Source: Plantago ovata | Lineage: Eukaryota > Streptophyta > Magnoliopsida > Lamiales > Plantaginaceae | DNA: 64,000 nt | Direction: 5' to 3' | Assembly: GCA_028274465.1 (NCBI GenBank) | Contig: CM051456.1 | Span: 4,651,545 to 4,715,544, forward strand | Shown here: in pieces, positions 37,279 through 47,978 of the stretch | How the letters are laid out: each line of letters starts with the position of its first letter | Numbering within the stretch: the stretch's first letter is position 1 | Position numbers and translations under genes: made by a program | Notes under the pieces: model-generated | Seen by the model: the letters and a program-made list of their open reading frames with translations, nothing else | The model's database searches: none | Told to the model about the DNA's origin: nothing

Positions 37279-40200
37279 TCATCTACAAGAATGAAACTTC
37301 TCATTCAGAATTTCAGGGTGTGCTTCCCAGAAGCTTGCATCAATTATATTGCAGTACTTCACCACCACAATTTTCCGCGTTTTGCAAACTGAATCGTCCT
37401 CGTTGTTTGCTACATTCTTCTCCTGCGAGCACAAGTGCAAACATGTCACAACAGTTAACAGAGGTACATACTGTTCATTGACAAACTATTCAATCTTCAA
37501 ACGTGTAGTTTATAGGTGCTGGATACTCGAGACAGATATAACAAGGCTATGAAACATTATGGCGTGAGAAAGATATAGGAATATTAGAGATCAATCGAGA
37601 AAATTCTAGCAGAATTCTGAAAAAGAAAACTTGGACTTTAGAAAGATTAAATTATTTGGAGCAAGTAGAAAAAAACCCTAATCTAAACATATGCAAGTGT
37701 TACAGAGGTGATAAACCATTTATTTGCCACGTGCTTATTTATAAAGAGGGGAGATATGTGTAGGGACTATGAATATACCTTTTCCCAGTAAACAGATGAT
37801 CCATGGCGGAACATGAGTGGTAATGTGTTGTAATAGTCTGAAACACCAGTAAGCTCATCTAGAAGTATATTTTTCTCTTGAGTTTGAGTACCCTGCAACA
37901 ATGCAGACAGGAATTGACCTGGGTGGTTATATTCAAATTCTGCAATCCTTGAAAGTATATCTCACCACATAACACAGACAAACATCTTCGGTTAAAAAGA
38001 AAATGATGGTACTTCACTACTTTTGTGTTTTAAACTTTAATGTAATCTGGTTGGCATAAAGCACCAAGCCAGCAGAACTTATACACTCATCATTCTACTT
38101 GTGACGAATTTTTTTTTTATTATCTACTCTCTCAGTCGTGCAGTAAATCAATTCAAAGGAGATAATCCGATCCATTTCAAAGAATACAAGATATCACAAA
38201 TTATAAACTGTAAATAGAGAGAAAAGGTCAAAAGTACCTTCAATGATTTCTGAGCATCACTTTTGCTTTTTCCGGACTTAACAAGCATCCAAAAACAAGT
38301 GTTATACTGATTGTTAATGTGACCTGCAAACATTGAGATTGACCTGACTTTAAACAGAGAGGTAGCAAACGAAAAAATGTGCTATTGAGTATAGATATTT
38401 TGTATTTGTTTTGCTTTTCGTTGACACTTAAATAAATGAAAATTAAATCTACTTACAGTCTACTTGTCTCCATGCTAGGTAGTCTCTAATATTTTCAGTC
38501 GGGTAGCAAGCAATTCGGCCATCAAAATATGGTGGGTACTTCATCTCTTTATCTAGGAAAAATTCCTTCCATTTCTTTGTGTATAATGAAGAGAATAAAG
38601 ACACAACTGCAGAGATTATATCACTGCAACACAATATCAATGTAAATCAGGCCATTCAGATCTCCAAACACTCGCTGGAAAATAGAATGGCAACAGTAAA
38701 ATGTACACTTTCTTAATAGTATTAGATAACTATACCCAACAGTAAGCACAACCTGGCAGCTTAGAAAAATTAATATTAGATAGAAACGATACCTGACACG
38801 TCTTTCATAGAGGCGGGACTCTTTCTTCAAAACAAAGCTGAAAATTTTGGAAAGTTTTGTCAAGCAAACATTTAACACAAGCTATGTAATTCAAACACAA
38901 TCAGTAATTACCTGTATTCGTCACTATCTCCATAAGAGAAGACAATATCCTTAAACTCCTCTAGTACTCCAGTCGCACATGAATTCATTAGGTTTAGTGC
39001 TTGCGCGTCATTAGGCTTCTCGAATTCATGAACATCAGAAAATCTACCAAAATCCCCACCACCCCCCAAAAAACAGTAGGTTAGTACTTCCATCCATGAA
39101 AACAAAGAGGAGAAACGGAAGTACACCTCAAGTACAATATTAATTTCTACGACATAAACATTAGTTCGTATCTGCAATATGAAAGTCATCTAAACCTCAT
39201 ATTATGATGGATAAATCAGAATATAACGACTTGAATTATATTTTGTCATGAATATTCAGTTTGGTGATTTATGAACTAAAATGAAATTCTTTGGAATATT
39301 AAAAATTTAGAATGTTCAATAGGACTTGATTATTAATGACAAAACACACGGCTGAAATACGTATAGAATTGAAGTTGTTAGATAACAATATTTCACATCA
39401 AGATAAAGATTAACAGCAAAAAAAAAAAAAAAAAAAAAACAATTACATTGTCAATGAACTAAGCTACTGTCCGTATTTCCTCTGTAAACATGATTATTCA
39501 TGAAGAACTAGGACAAGCGTACGTGAAAAATTAAAAATCAGCTGACAATTAACATTATAACATTCAAGTTAGCATATTTTAATAATCTTGCATCTTCATC
39601 GCATAATTGATAGTCATGCGGCATTAACAAGTTCCTATAATTTTGTCATTCTGATCAAATACTGTAGCACCCAAGGGCCACAGAATAACAAGCAAAAATT
39701 GGAATGATAATGAATCAACCATCCAGTACGTATTTAATTTCTACAAGAGAAACTGCCCTACTGCAGTACTGCGGACACAAGAAGGTTAAAAAGGAAAAAC
39801 AACCACCCTAAAAAATGGCCCTCATTTGCAAGCGATCTACTCAAAATGTCTCAGAGCATGCAATTTAGCAATGTAACCAGAGTTGCAGAGTACATAATAA
39901 AACTCCATAGTAAAGACAATGTCCTACTTCCTACAACACCTTTATCATTATACGTTAGGCTATCAATTCTCTTTAGTCTTTACAAATCATACACGATCGG
40001 CTCAACAATTCTAACAATGAAATTGCATGTGTCTCAACATGAAGCAATGAAACAATGCAATACGTTGTTGCAATAACTACAATCACAGGATGGGTGAATG
40101 TAAAAAGATATGATTCATATGGATTATGATCTGATATATCCTATATGATGTCAAACCAGAATTTTATTTAGAATGCAGTGCAGCTGACAACACAGACAAA

Positions 40201-42646
40201 AGAAACCCCACGATTTTGCTCTCTATGATCCTGAATATCTAATATCGCTCATTATTGGATTCCATTGATCAGCATAGAGCATGCCTTTTCATCTTTTAAC
40301 TAAATAAGCAAAGCTATATTTATGTAGAAAACGGATACAAAAACACTGATAAATCTGTGGAAATGACAACCAGCAGCATCAAATTAGCAGTAAATCATTT
40401 ACCTGTGAAAATGGCAACCATCGACACGAACAACAATCCAAGTAGAAGCAAGGCACGGTTCAAAACAACAATCACGTTGGAACGCCTTTATATATTCTGG
40501 CTTCGGCCTGTTTAGATCTTCAGTATACTGACCCAGCTCCTTCACAAGGCATGGTTGGTCATTCCAGAACCTTCTTGATGCAATGTTTTTTGAATGAACT
40601 GTTATGATCTTCCTCCTCAGTCGTTTGACAGCACCGCCATCATCTCTGGAATCCACCTCTTGTACCTAAACCACAGGAAGGAGATGACATGAAAAGATTC
40701 AATTCAAGTGCCAGAGTTCAAAAATGAAAAAGGAAATCAGATTATTAAGGTGTGTGTTTGTTGTTGTTGTTGTTGCTGTTGTTGCTTCTTGTTGTTTGTT
40801 GTTGTTGAGATAGGTGAGTGTCGCATACTTCTGTGTTTAGAGTACAAGTCCCTTGGCGAAAAATCACTGGAATATCTTTCGTATAATTTATATTGAAGCT
40901 TTGGAAAAGCAATTCATTTCTGTCTTGCTTCTGAGATCCCTGTAAAACAGCAATTAATAGCAAGTTACTAACCATAAAGTTTAAGAGGATTCACATGATC
41001 AATCTAGTACATGGAATGAAAGCAAAGGACATGAACAAATTTATGGCAAATACGAAGTGTATGATTCACTTAAAAGATTAATTCACACCATGTACAAAAA
41101 GCTGCATAGAGAAATTCTTTAGGTGTAATTTGTACATTGGTAAGAGCTATGGCCCTATCGCTAGTTGAATATTCAAAGTATAAGCTAAAACTGAGCAGAG
41201 TGGATTCGAAGATGTTAACTGCAGATTGATAATTCAATTCCAGGCATGCATTTTTTTCTTCAAGACATAAAAATTAAATGGAAATTCCAAACGAGGGCCA
41301 GATACTCTAGACATGTGAAATGTAAGAAACACTTATTTAGAGCATTAAATTACCATCAAAACCGCCTCTGCTTCCTGTTTTGATTTTCCACTTTTAATCA
41401 GCTGCCAGAGACAAGTATCGTGTTGGTTATTCAAGTGACCTGCGATGGAAGAAAGGTCTATGAAAACAAACAAACGCAAAAGTACTAGACGATAGATGTG
41501 CATTTAGGCTCAATTTTGTTCCACTGTATTTTCCGGATTTTGGCGGATCCATATGGGGTTTCTTACATTTCCACAAATCTGTCAACAATGTTATCTTTCT
41601 CAAATATGTCGTCCTTTAAGCATAATGTTAAATGCAAGTTAGAATAACTATCAGACAAACCCAAAGTTTTCTACATTTTCAATGTTTATTCCAATCTCAG
41701 TCACCTGACAGGAAATTTAGTTTCCCTCTATTACGTTTCTCATTTCACCATTCTGCTAGTTCCATAGAAATAAATGGTGATTTCGGATTCAGATTCATTG
41801 TTATGCATGAGATGCGCATGAATTAGCACTACTGTCAGCTTACATTCGTTTTGTCTCCATGCAAGATAAGCTTGAAGAATCTCCAACGTTGCACAGCAGA
41901 TGACACGTGACTGGAATGAAGGCGCAAACCTCAGATCCTTCTCTGGAAATAATTCTTTCCATTTGATAACATAAATGGATGTGAAGAAGGATACAGTGAG
42001 CGAGAGTATTTTACTGAAAAGAGAAAAAAATGTAAATTGTTAGTAAGTACTCTGCCACTCTGTCAGAACCTTCAAATAATAGGTACTGTATGAAGTGTGA
42101 AGATGCAAATAACATCTGAACATAATTAAGGTTGCATAAGGCAGAAGTTTAGTCAAAGTATTAACCTCGCACGACGCTGATAGAACTTGGATCTACGTTT
42201 GAATACGAAACTGGAAATATAAAAACCAAGAAGAAAGAGTTATGAACAAACCTAGCAATATAGAAAACATGGGGCAAAATATACATATCAATAGAGTCAT
42301 ATAACTACTTCATCCACAAACCTATACTCGTCTCTATATCCGTAGGAGAAAAAGACATCGGGGAATTGTTCCATAACTGCTCTGGCACAGCAATTCATCA
42401 ACCCGACCGCTTTCATGTCGTTTGGCCTCTCAAACTCATGCACCTCTGAGAATCTATTCAAAGATAACAAATCAAATAAAACGAAGCAACAAAACTGGTA
42501 AAAAAAAAAATGACGCTTGAATTAAAAAAATTCTACCTTCGGAAATCACGGCCCTCCAGACGAACAACAATGATATTGCCTGGCATAATCTCATGCTCCC
42601 TTTCATAGCCTACTTCTTTTACATACTCGTACTTGCTGTTGGCCAT
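37279..42646 (-). CDS. THG1: tRNA-His guanylyltransferase with two tandem Thg1 domains
   Basis: Thirteen coding exons on the minus strand: 42646-42537, 42453-42322, 42210-42166, 42013-41844, 41439-41354, 40939-40829, 40665-40403, 39043-38912, 38837-38793, 38623-38457, 38323-38238, 37892-37779 and 37422-37279. They join to 534 codons. The protein starts MANSKYEYVK and holds two complete Thg1 modules, each with VVR-x-x-G, FSxVHEFExPND, a DEYSF-like motif, the YLAWRQ block and a closing FRQG/FRHGS block; the exon sizes of the modules nearly repeat (132/45/170/86 and 132/45/167/86), showing an internal duplication. Thg1 adds G(-1) to tRNA-His; the Arabidopsis two-domain homologue is ICA1. The second module keeps the metal-binding Asp (VRVDG) and DEYS; the first has Glu instead (VRLEG) and YGYRDEYS. 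The 5' UTR may be split by an intron ending at 42736. Confidence 0.92.
40751..40806. repeat. GTT trinucleotide microsatellite in a THG1 intron
   Basis: An interrupted run of TGT/GTT units in the intron between the exons at 40665 and 40829. It is non-coding on the gene strand. Confidence 0.8.
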
Positions 42647-43319
42647 TTCAACAAATTTGATTTGTGCACAAACCTACTTCCTAGTTCCTATCTTCAAACA
42701 CCCAGTAAGCTATTACAAACAAGGGACACAGTAACCTGAAAATAAACCAAAATGGATTATTTATACGACTGGAATTCCGAAAGATATCACAGAGACAAAA
42801 CAACAAACACCTGGTGTGCACCAGCTTAAGTAGTACTATTCCCGCATACTCGGAGTACCATAATAAACTAGCAGCCCAGAAAATCAAATACTATTCCATT
42901 TCCAGATATTTAACACTTCAATTCAATACAATTAATATCGAAATAGCATGCGGTGTGAATGAAATTTTGTGCATGCAATCTTTCTGCTCGTTTTGGTTAT
43001 ATGATTTCAGAAAATTACATAAAATAATAAAATAACAGGGCACCTAATTGCTAAAACAGTCACTTTAAATAAGTAATTAAAAAAAATTCATTCTATTTTT
43101 TGGTGGACTAAAATCTAATAAACTCTTACAAAAAAAAGTCATTCTATTTTTTGGTGCCCTAAATGATAATCAATTTGGATCTCAATTTCTCGTTGTACAC
43201 CTATGTTTAAAATGGATTCTGATGGTGTTTTTTACATCCATTGGTGTTAATTAATTACTAGCTAATTATATTTAACTAATTTTTTTCTAAATAATTAATA
43301 TTTATACACATGAACTAAT

Positions 43320-44303
43320 CAAACTAGCATTTTTGTTGTTGAAACTAATGAAACTTTCATCTCTGTTGTTGAATCTAATGAAACTAACATTTTTTTGTTC
43401 GCTTGTGATGCTGAAACAAATGAATTTAGCATTCGTGTTGCTGAAACTAGCATTTTTGTGGCTCAAACTAATAATTATGATGCTTAAAATGCTTAAACTA
43501 ATGAAAACTAGCATTTTGTTGCTGAAACTAGCATTTATGTTGTTCAAACTAATGAAACTAGCACTTATGATGCTTAAACTAATTAAAACTAGCATTTGTT
43601 GTTGAAACTAGCATTTTGTGTTGCTGAAACTAGCATTTTTGTGGCTGAAAACTAGCACTTATGATGCTTAAACTAATGAAGCTAGCATTTAGTTGTTGAA
43701 ACTAGCATTTGTGTTGCTGAAACTAATGATACTAGCTAGCATTTGTGTTGCTGAAACTAATGATACTAGCTAGCATTTGTGTTGCTGAAACTAGCATTTT
43801 TGTTGCTGAAACTAGCACTTATGATGCTGAAACTAATGAAAATAACATTTTTGTTGTTGAAACTAATGAAATTAACATTTTATGATGTTGAAACTAGCAT
43901 TAATAGTTAGTTTCAACTAGTTTCAGCCAGTTTATGAAACTAGTTTTTATTTGAAACTAGTTTCTGAAACTAGTTTTTTGTCTGAAATTAGCTTCTGAAA
44001 CTAGTTTTTATGTGTTGAAACTAATCTGAAACTATGTTTGTTCAGTTAAAATAATGATTTATTTTTGTAATTATAGTTTCCATATTTTTTAATTTATTTA
44101 GTTTAGTATAAATAATTTTTAGAGTTAATTTAATCATTTTATAAAATTAACAACTAGTTTTAAAGGTTAATTTCAGGAAATATATAAAATTAACAGTTAG
44201 TTTCAACTTGTTTCAGTCATTTTAACTAGTTTCAGCCATTTTTAGCTAGTTTCAACTAGTTTGAGCCATTTTTAGCTAGTTTCAGTGGCTGAAACTAGTT
44301 TCC
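43320..44303. repeat. GAAACTAG minisatellite array
   Basis: A degenerate tandem array about 1 kb long. The left part (to about 43905) repeats units of roughly 20-30 bases such as GCTGAAACTAGCATTTTTGT and ACTAATGAAACTAGCACTTA. The right part switches to the near-palindromic core GAAACTAGTTTC, in both orientations (TTTCAACTAGTTTCAGCCA and relatives). Open frames across it on both strands are by-products of the repeat. Confidence 0.85.
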
Positions 44304-45299
44304 GGATGTCAAATTTGCTATTAAATCCAGTTGAACGAGATTTTGAGGTCTGGAAGCTTAGTAAGTAGCGAGCATTTGGTAACTAATGTTTTAAAGTGGC
44401 TTTATTTGCAATTAGTTGTTGTTTATGATTTATATGTGTATTTTCTCCATATGATTTTGAAGTTTTAACTTATTTCTAAATGAATCAGGTTGAGTCCAAC
44501 CCGATCCAAATCTAATACCTGATCTTGGGTTCGGGTTAACCGCAACCAAAAGCATATAAACTCAACGTCTCAAATCCAAACCCAAATCGTAAACTAGCAC
44601 AAAACCCATTAATAAAAACAAATCTTTCTTCAGAATTAAGCAAAGAATCACAGGTCTTGCCTGGACAGGGTGTCTACAGCAAAAAAATAATGTCTTGAAA
44701 AAAAGATTGATTGGATCGAACGAAGCTTTGAGATTGATTAGCATAGTCGAGTAGAATGGTAGCAGCCAGAAGGTCCACGGTGGTCGTGTGGTGGAGTCGT
44801 ACGGTGGTCGTCGGTGTGAAGGTGAAGTTGATTTGCCTGAAGCCGTGAAGAGTGAAGACTGAGATTGTTTTAATTTTTGTAATGGGTTTTAAGTTTTAAC
44901 CATCAGAACCCAGGCTAACCCTGAGTTACATTTGTTCGTTCGTACATATAATATCACCGAGGTTTAGGATTCCAACAAAGTAACTTTATCCTCATGACCC
45001 AATCCTAAAGACATGAACGTTGCTGACCAGGTTTACAAACATCTTCCTTCGAAGGTCTAGCCCTATTGTATACAATCCCATATATACTAGACTTGAGGTT
45101 GCTAATATGAATGTCCATATTTCTAGATAATTGTTTAAGTATTTGTAACATTAAAAAATGTAACCAAAGTCACGCAGGGAATTCATAATACTATAACCAA
45201 AGCCATGCAGACAACCGAAACGGTTTTATTACAAGTTTACAACACACTAAGTCGAAGTATTGCTCAATGGACACAACTCTACCAATAGGAAGAGATCAA

Positions 45300-46018
45300 T
45301 ATGATCAATTTACAAAATAATGGAGACAAGTGGGTCATTGACAAATTCGATGCTATGAAGATTTCTCCCAAGGATTCCGAAGATGGATCTGGCAACAGTG
45401 ATATTATAACCAAGCCACCTCGTGATCGGAAAAAAAAAAAAAAAAAAAAGCCAGTGGTTCTCGAATAGAATGAGCTTGAGGATGTTGAGTCAAAAGGTGC
45501 AAAGAATTTGGGCAAGAGCTTATAGTGCAAGATCTCGGTCCTCAAAGATGGGTGGCCCAAAATCACAAATGGGGAGACTAAGCGGTGAGATACCATCTAG
45601 GGAGGTCGCCACCATCACAACTGCTACGACAAGAGAAAGAGTCCCAAAAAGGGGGAGACGAGAGACAAAGCCCCGTAAACACGGTCTAAAACAATGGTAT
45701 TGGGCGATTAAAGAGAAGAAAATGATTTTGTGACCTAGATGGACCACTAGGATGGGAGGTGGATCTGCCAGGTTAGTACAATCACATAGCTTGGGATGGA
45801 ATGATCAATCAACCAAACTACTTTCACGACCAAGCATCTATCGCAATGTCGCTTGGAATGAGATATTTGCCCAACCAAAGGACGTGAAGTACGAGCCGTT
45901 ATTGGAAGGGGGGGAGGAGGTTAGAGATGGCAAACACCTTGGCGACAAGGTATTTGTTTGGGGGCCCCGCGGGGGGGGGGGGGGGGTGAGACTCTTGTTT
46001 GGACCCGATTTGTCTTAA
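45300..46018 (+). other. Degenerate, formerly coding-looking stretch with a 16-G run
   Basis: Charged, partly lysine-rich open frames (45422-45733 and 45752-46018) hint at an old gene or element, but I recognise no domain. The forward strand has an A run at about 45430-45449 and an uninterrupted run of about 16 G's at 45971-45986 after GGGGCCCCGC. Such a G run is rare in plant DNA and prone to assembly error. Confidence 0.3.
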
Positions 46019-46114
46019 CGGTCAAAGCCCATTTGTATACTAAGGTAGTTAGTCTAGATATGGACAAGAGATATTATATGACCTTCTAGATTATGTGTAT
46101 ATGGGAATGGGGGT

Positions 46115-46331
46115 TCAAATGGTTAACCAATAGGATTTCAGACTTATCCATTTGATAAACATTATTGTCTATGGGGCGAATTTAACAAAGAACAAAGTCC
46201 AATAAATATATCATTCTTCATACCATCAACATCTATTACATATGTAAAGCCCAAAACTAAAATATAATTATCATTACTTAAATGGTTATCCATTTAATAA
46301 GCCCGAATATCCTATTGGTTAACCATTTTGA
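46115..46331. mobile_element. MITE-like element with 22-bp inverted repeats
   Basis: CAAATGGTTAACCAATAGGAT at the left is matched, in reverse complement, by CAAAATGGTTAACCAATAGGAT at the right, with one base inserted; weaker pairing continues inward (CTTATccAT against CTTATTaaAT). The total is 217 bases with no coding capacity. No clear target duplication was seen, so the ends and superfamily are uncertain. Confidence 0.55.
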
Positions 46332-47099
46332 CACTAGTGAACCTTACTAATAAGCTAGGATGAGGTAGAATCATAAATATCATTTGGATATTATCTTCTA
46401 TACTCATTAGACAATGCATTTCATTATTATCTTTTGTAACACCATTATAAATAACCATCAGTCTACATTACTTCGAATAAATATACTTGTAAATATTAGC
46501 ACAATCATAACTCTCTCTCAAAAGTTCCCGCAATGGGCCGTCATCCTCCAATGGAGCTACCAGAGTTGTACAACACCGCACGTAGAGACCAATCTTCAAT
46601 AACAAACCTTGAAATTTGTGAACGTTCCACCATTTATCAGCCGAGCCGCTCAAGATCACATGGCACACACATTAGACATGCACACAAAGAGTATTTCATC
46701 GGACAATTTAGATACACAAGCTAACTTGTAGAGAAGTAAAAGTCCGACTTAATTTGTAAAGTGACTATAAAATCTTTACAAACCCTAATTATATACACAA
46801 ACATGGAACGTTGTCCAAAGCGTGTTTTTGTGTTCTACGTATAATGTATCTATATTTTTCTTCTTCAAAATCGTTTAAATATTGCTTATTTGATTTTATT
46901 TCTCCACGGAGGAAACTCATGTAGGACGTGGGCGGTGTTCCCTTGGTACCGTGTCAATGTGGGTGCAACCTAACTCCCCATTTCTTTTTCCAAAACCCAA
47001 CAACACTCATGTTGTAGAAGACCAGAAGCTCAGGTCAATATTGTAAATTCAGCTCCTGCGTTTTGTTTCTAGGTTTTTCTCAAAGATACACCTAGCTTA

Positions 47100-47978
47100 G
47101 CTTAGCTTACACATACATTCATTCTTTTGCCCCATCACTCTCTCTCTCTCATCGTCACAGTTTGTGTGGAGTAGAGAGCAGCTGATTCAGCTGCATCATC
47201 GCTCGCTCAGGTATGCCAAAACCCTACACCTAAACCCAATTCGAATCTCATCTCATCTCATCTCATCTCCTCTAATTATTCATTATTCTTCTGCTTAATC
47301 CGTGTCCGTTCGAGTACAGTGATTTTCCTTCCTCTCGTTCCTCTATTTGTATCGATTCCTGTTGATAGACTTGCTGATTATTCGTTTCTGCTTTACTGGT
47401 ATATAGATTTTTGCGCTCGATTCGATTTGTAGCTGTCTTCCATTACTCCATAGGGTTTTTGCATGTTTTTGGATGTTAGCTGTTGTTTGCGATCTGTGTG
47501 AAGTTTGTGAAGTTGATTTTTCTCTTTTGAATTCGGTATCACCAGTTGTTAAATTAGGTTTCTATGTGTTAGCTCATGCATTGTGAAATCGCAAGGCGTT
47601 TTTCAACCTTGACTCTGTTTGGGATTGGAAGTTGTGCTGAAATCACCAGTGGTTATGTCTATGGAATATGGTTATATTACTTAGATTAAGTTTCTAGTTG
47701 TTTTAGTTCATGCATTGTGAAATCGCAAGTCGCTTTTCAACCTTGGCTCTATTTGGGATTGGAAGTTGTGCTGAAATCAACAGTGGTTATGTCTATGGAA
47801 TATGGTTATATTACTCAAATTAGGTTTCTAGTTGTTTTAGTTAATGCATTGTGAGATCGTAAGGCGTTGTCTCCATTTGTGAGAGGATATTTGTTGAAGT
47901 TGTTTTGGATCTCTGCTGACATAGTTATCGACATTTACAGGGAACATTTGTACTCGTGTTGGTTAGTGAAGTTGGAAA
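47100..47978 (+). promoter_or_regulatory. Spliced 5' leader of the CYP95-type cyclophilin gene
   Basis: A CT-rich leader (TCTCTCTCTCTC near 47140) ends at a good donor (CGCTCAG|gtatgc, intron from 47211). The leader intron ends acatttacag at 47940, leaving 38 leader bases before the ATG at 47979. First introns with a TCTCATCTCA run (47246-47271) and internal tandem duplications are unusual but harmless. The transcription start is inferred. Confidence 0.55.
47551..47875. repeat. 134-bp tandem duplication within the CYP95 leader intron
   Basis: About 2.4 copies with a period of 134 bases: TGCATTGTGAAATCGCAAG occurs at 47577 and 47711, and a variant at 47845. The first two copies are very similar, so the duplication is fairly recent. 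Confidence 0.85.

Larger units (their letters stand above)
42647..47099. other. 4.4 kb between THG1 and CYP95 (divergent promoters plus repeats)
   Basis: No intact gene is seen. The left end is the THG1 leader and promoter and the right end the CYP95 promoter. Between them lie the GAAACTAG minisatellite (43320-44303), a low-complexity degenerate stretch with a G run (45300-46018) and a MITE-like inverted repeat (46115-46331). Confidence 0.5.

Noticed and set aside
43302-43605. Open frames of 90-97 codons on both strands rich in Leu/Met/Lys or Ser/Ile/Asn
   Set aside because: They lie in the GAAACTAG minisatellite, so the openness comes from the repeat unit.
44500-44560. Possible tRNA or SINE B box (GGGTTCGGGTTAACC)
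   Set aside because: No A box at the right distance, no cloverleaf pairing, no tail and no target duplication.
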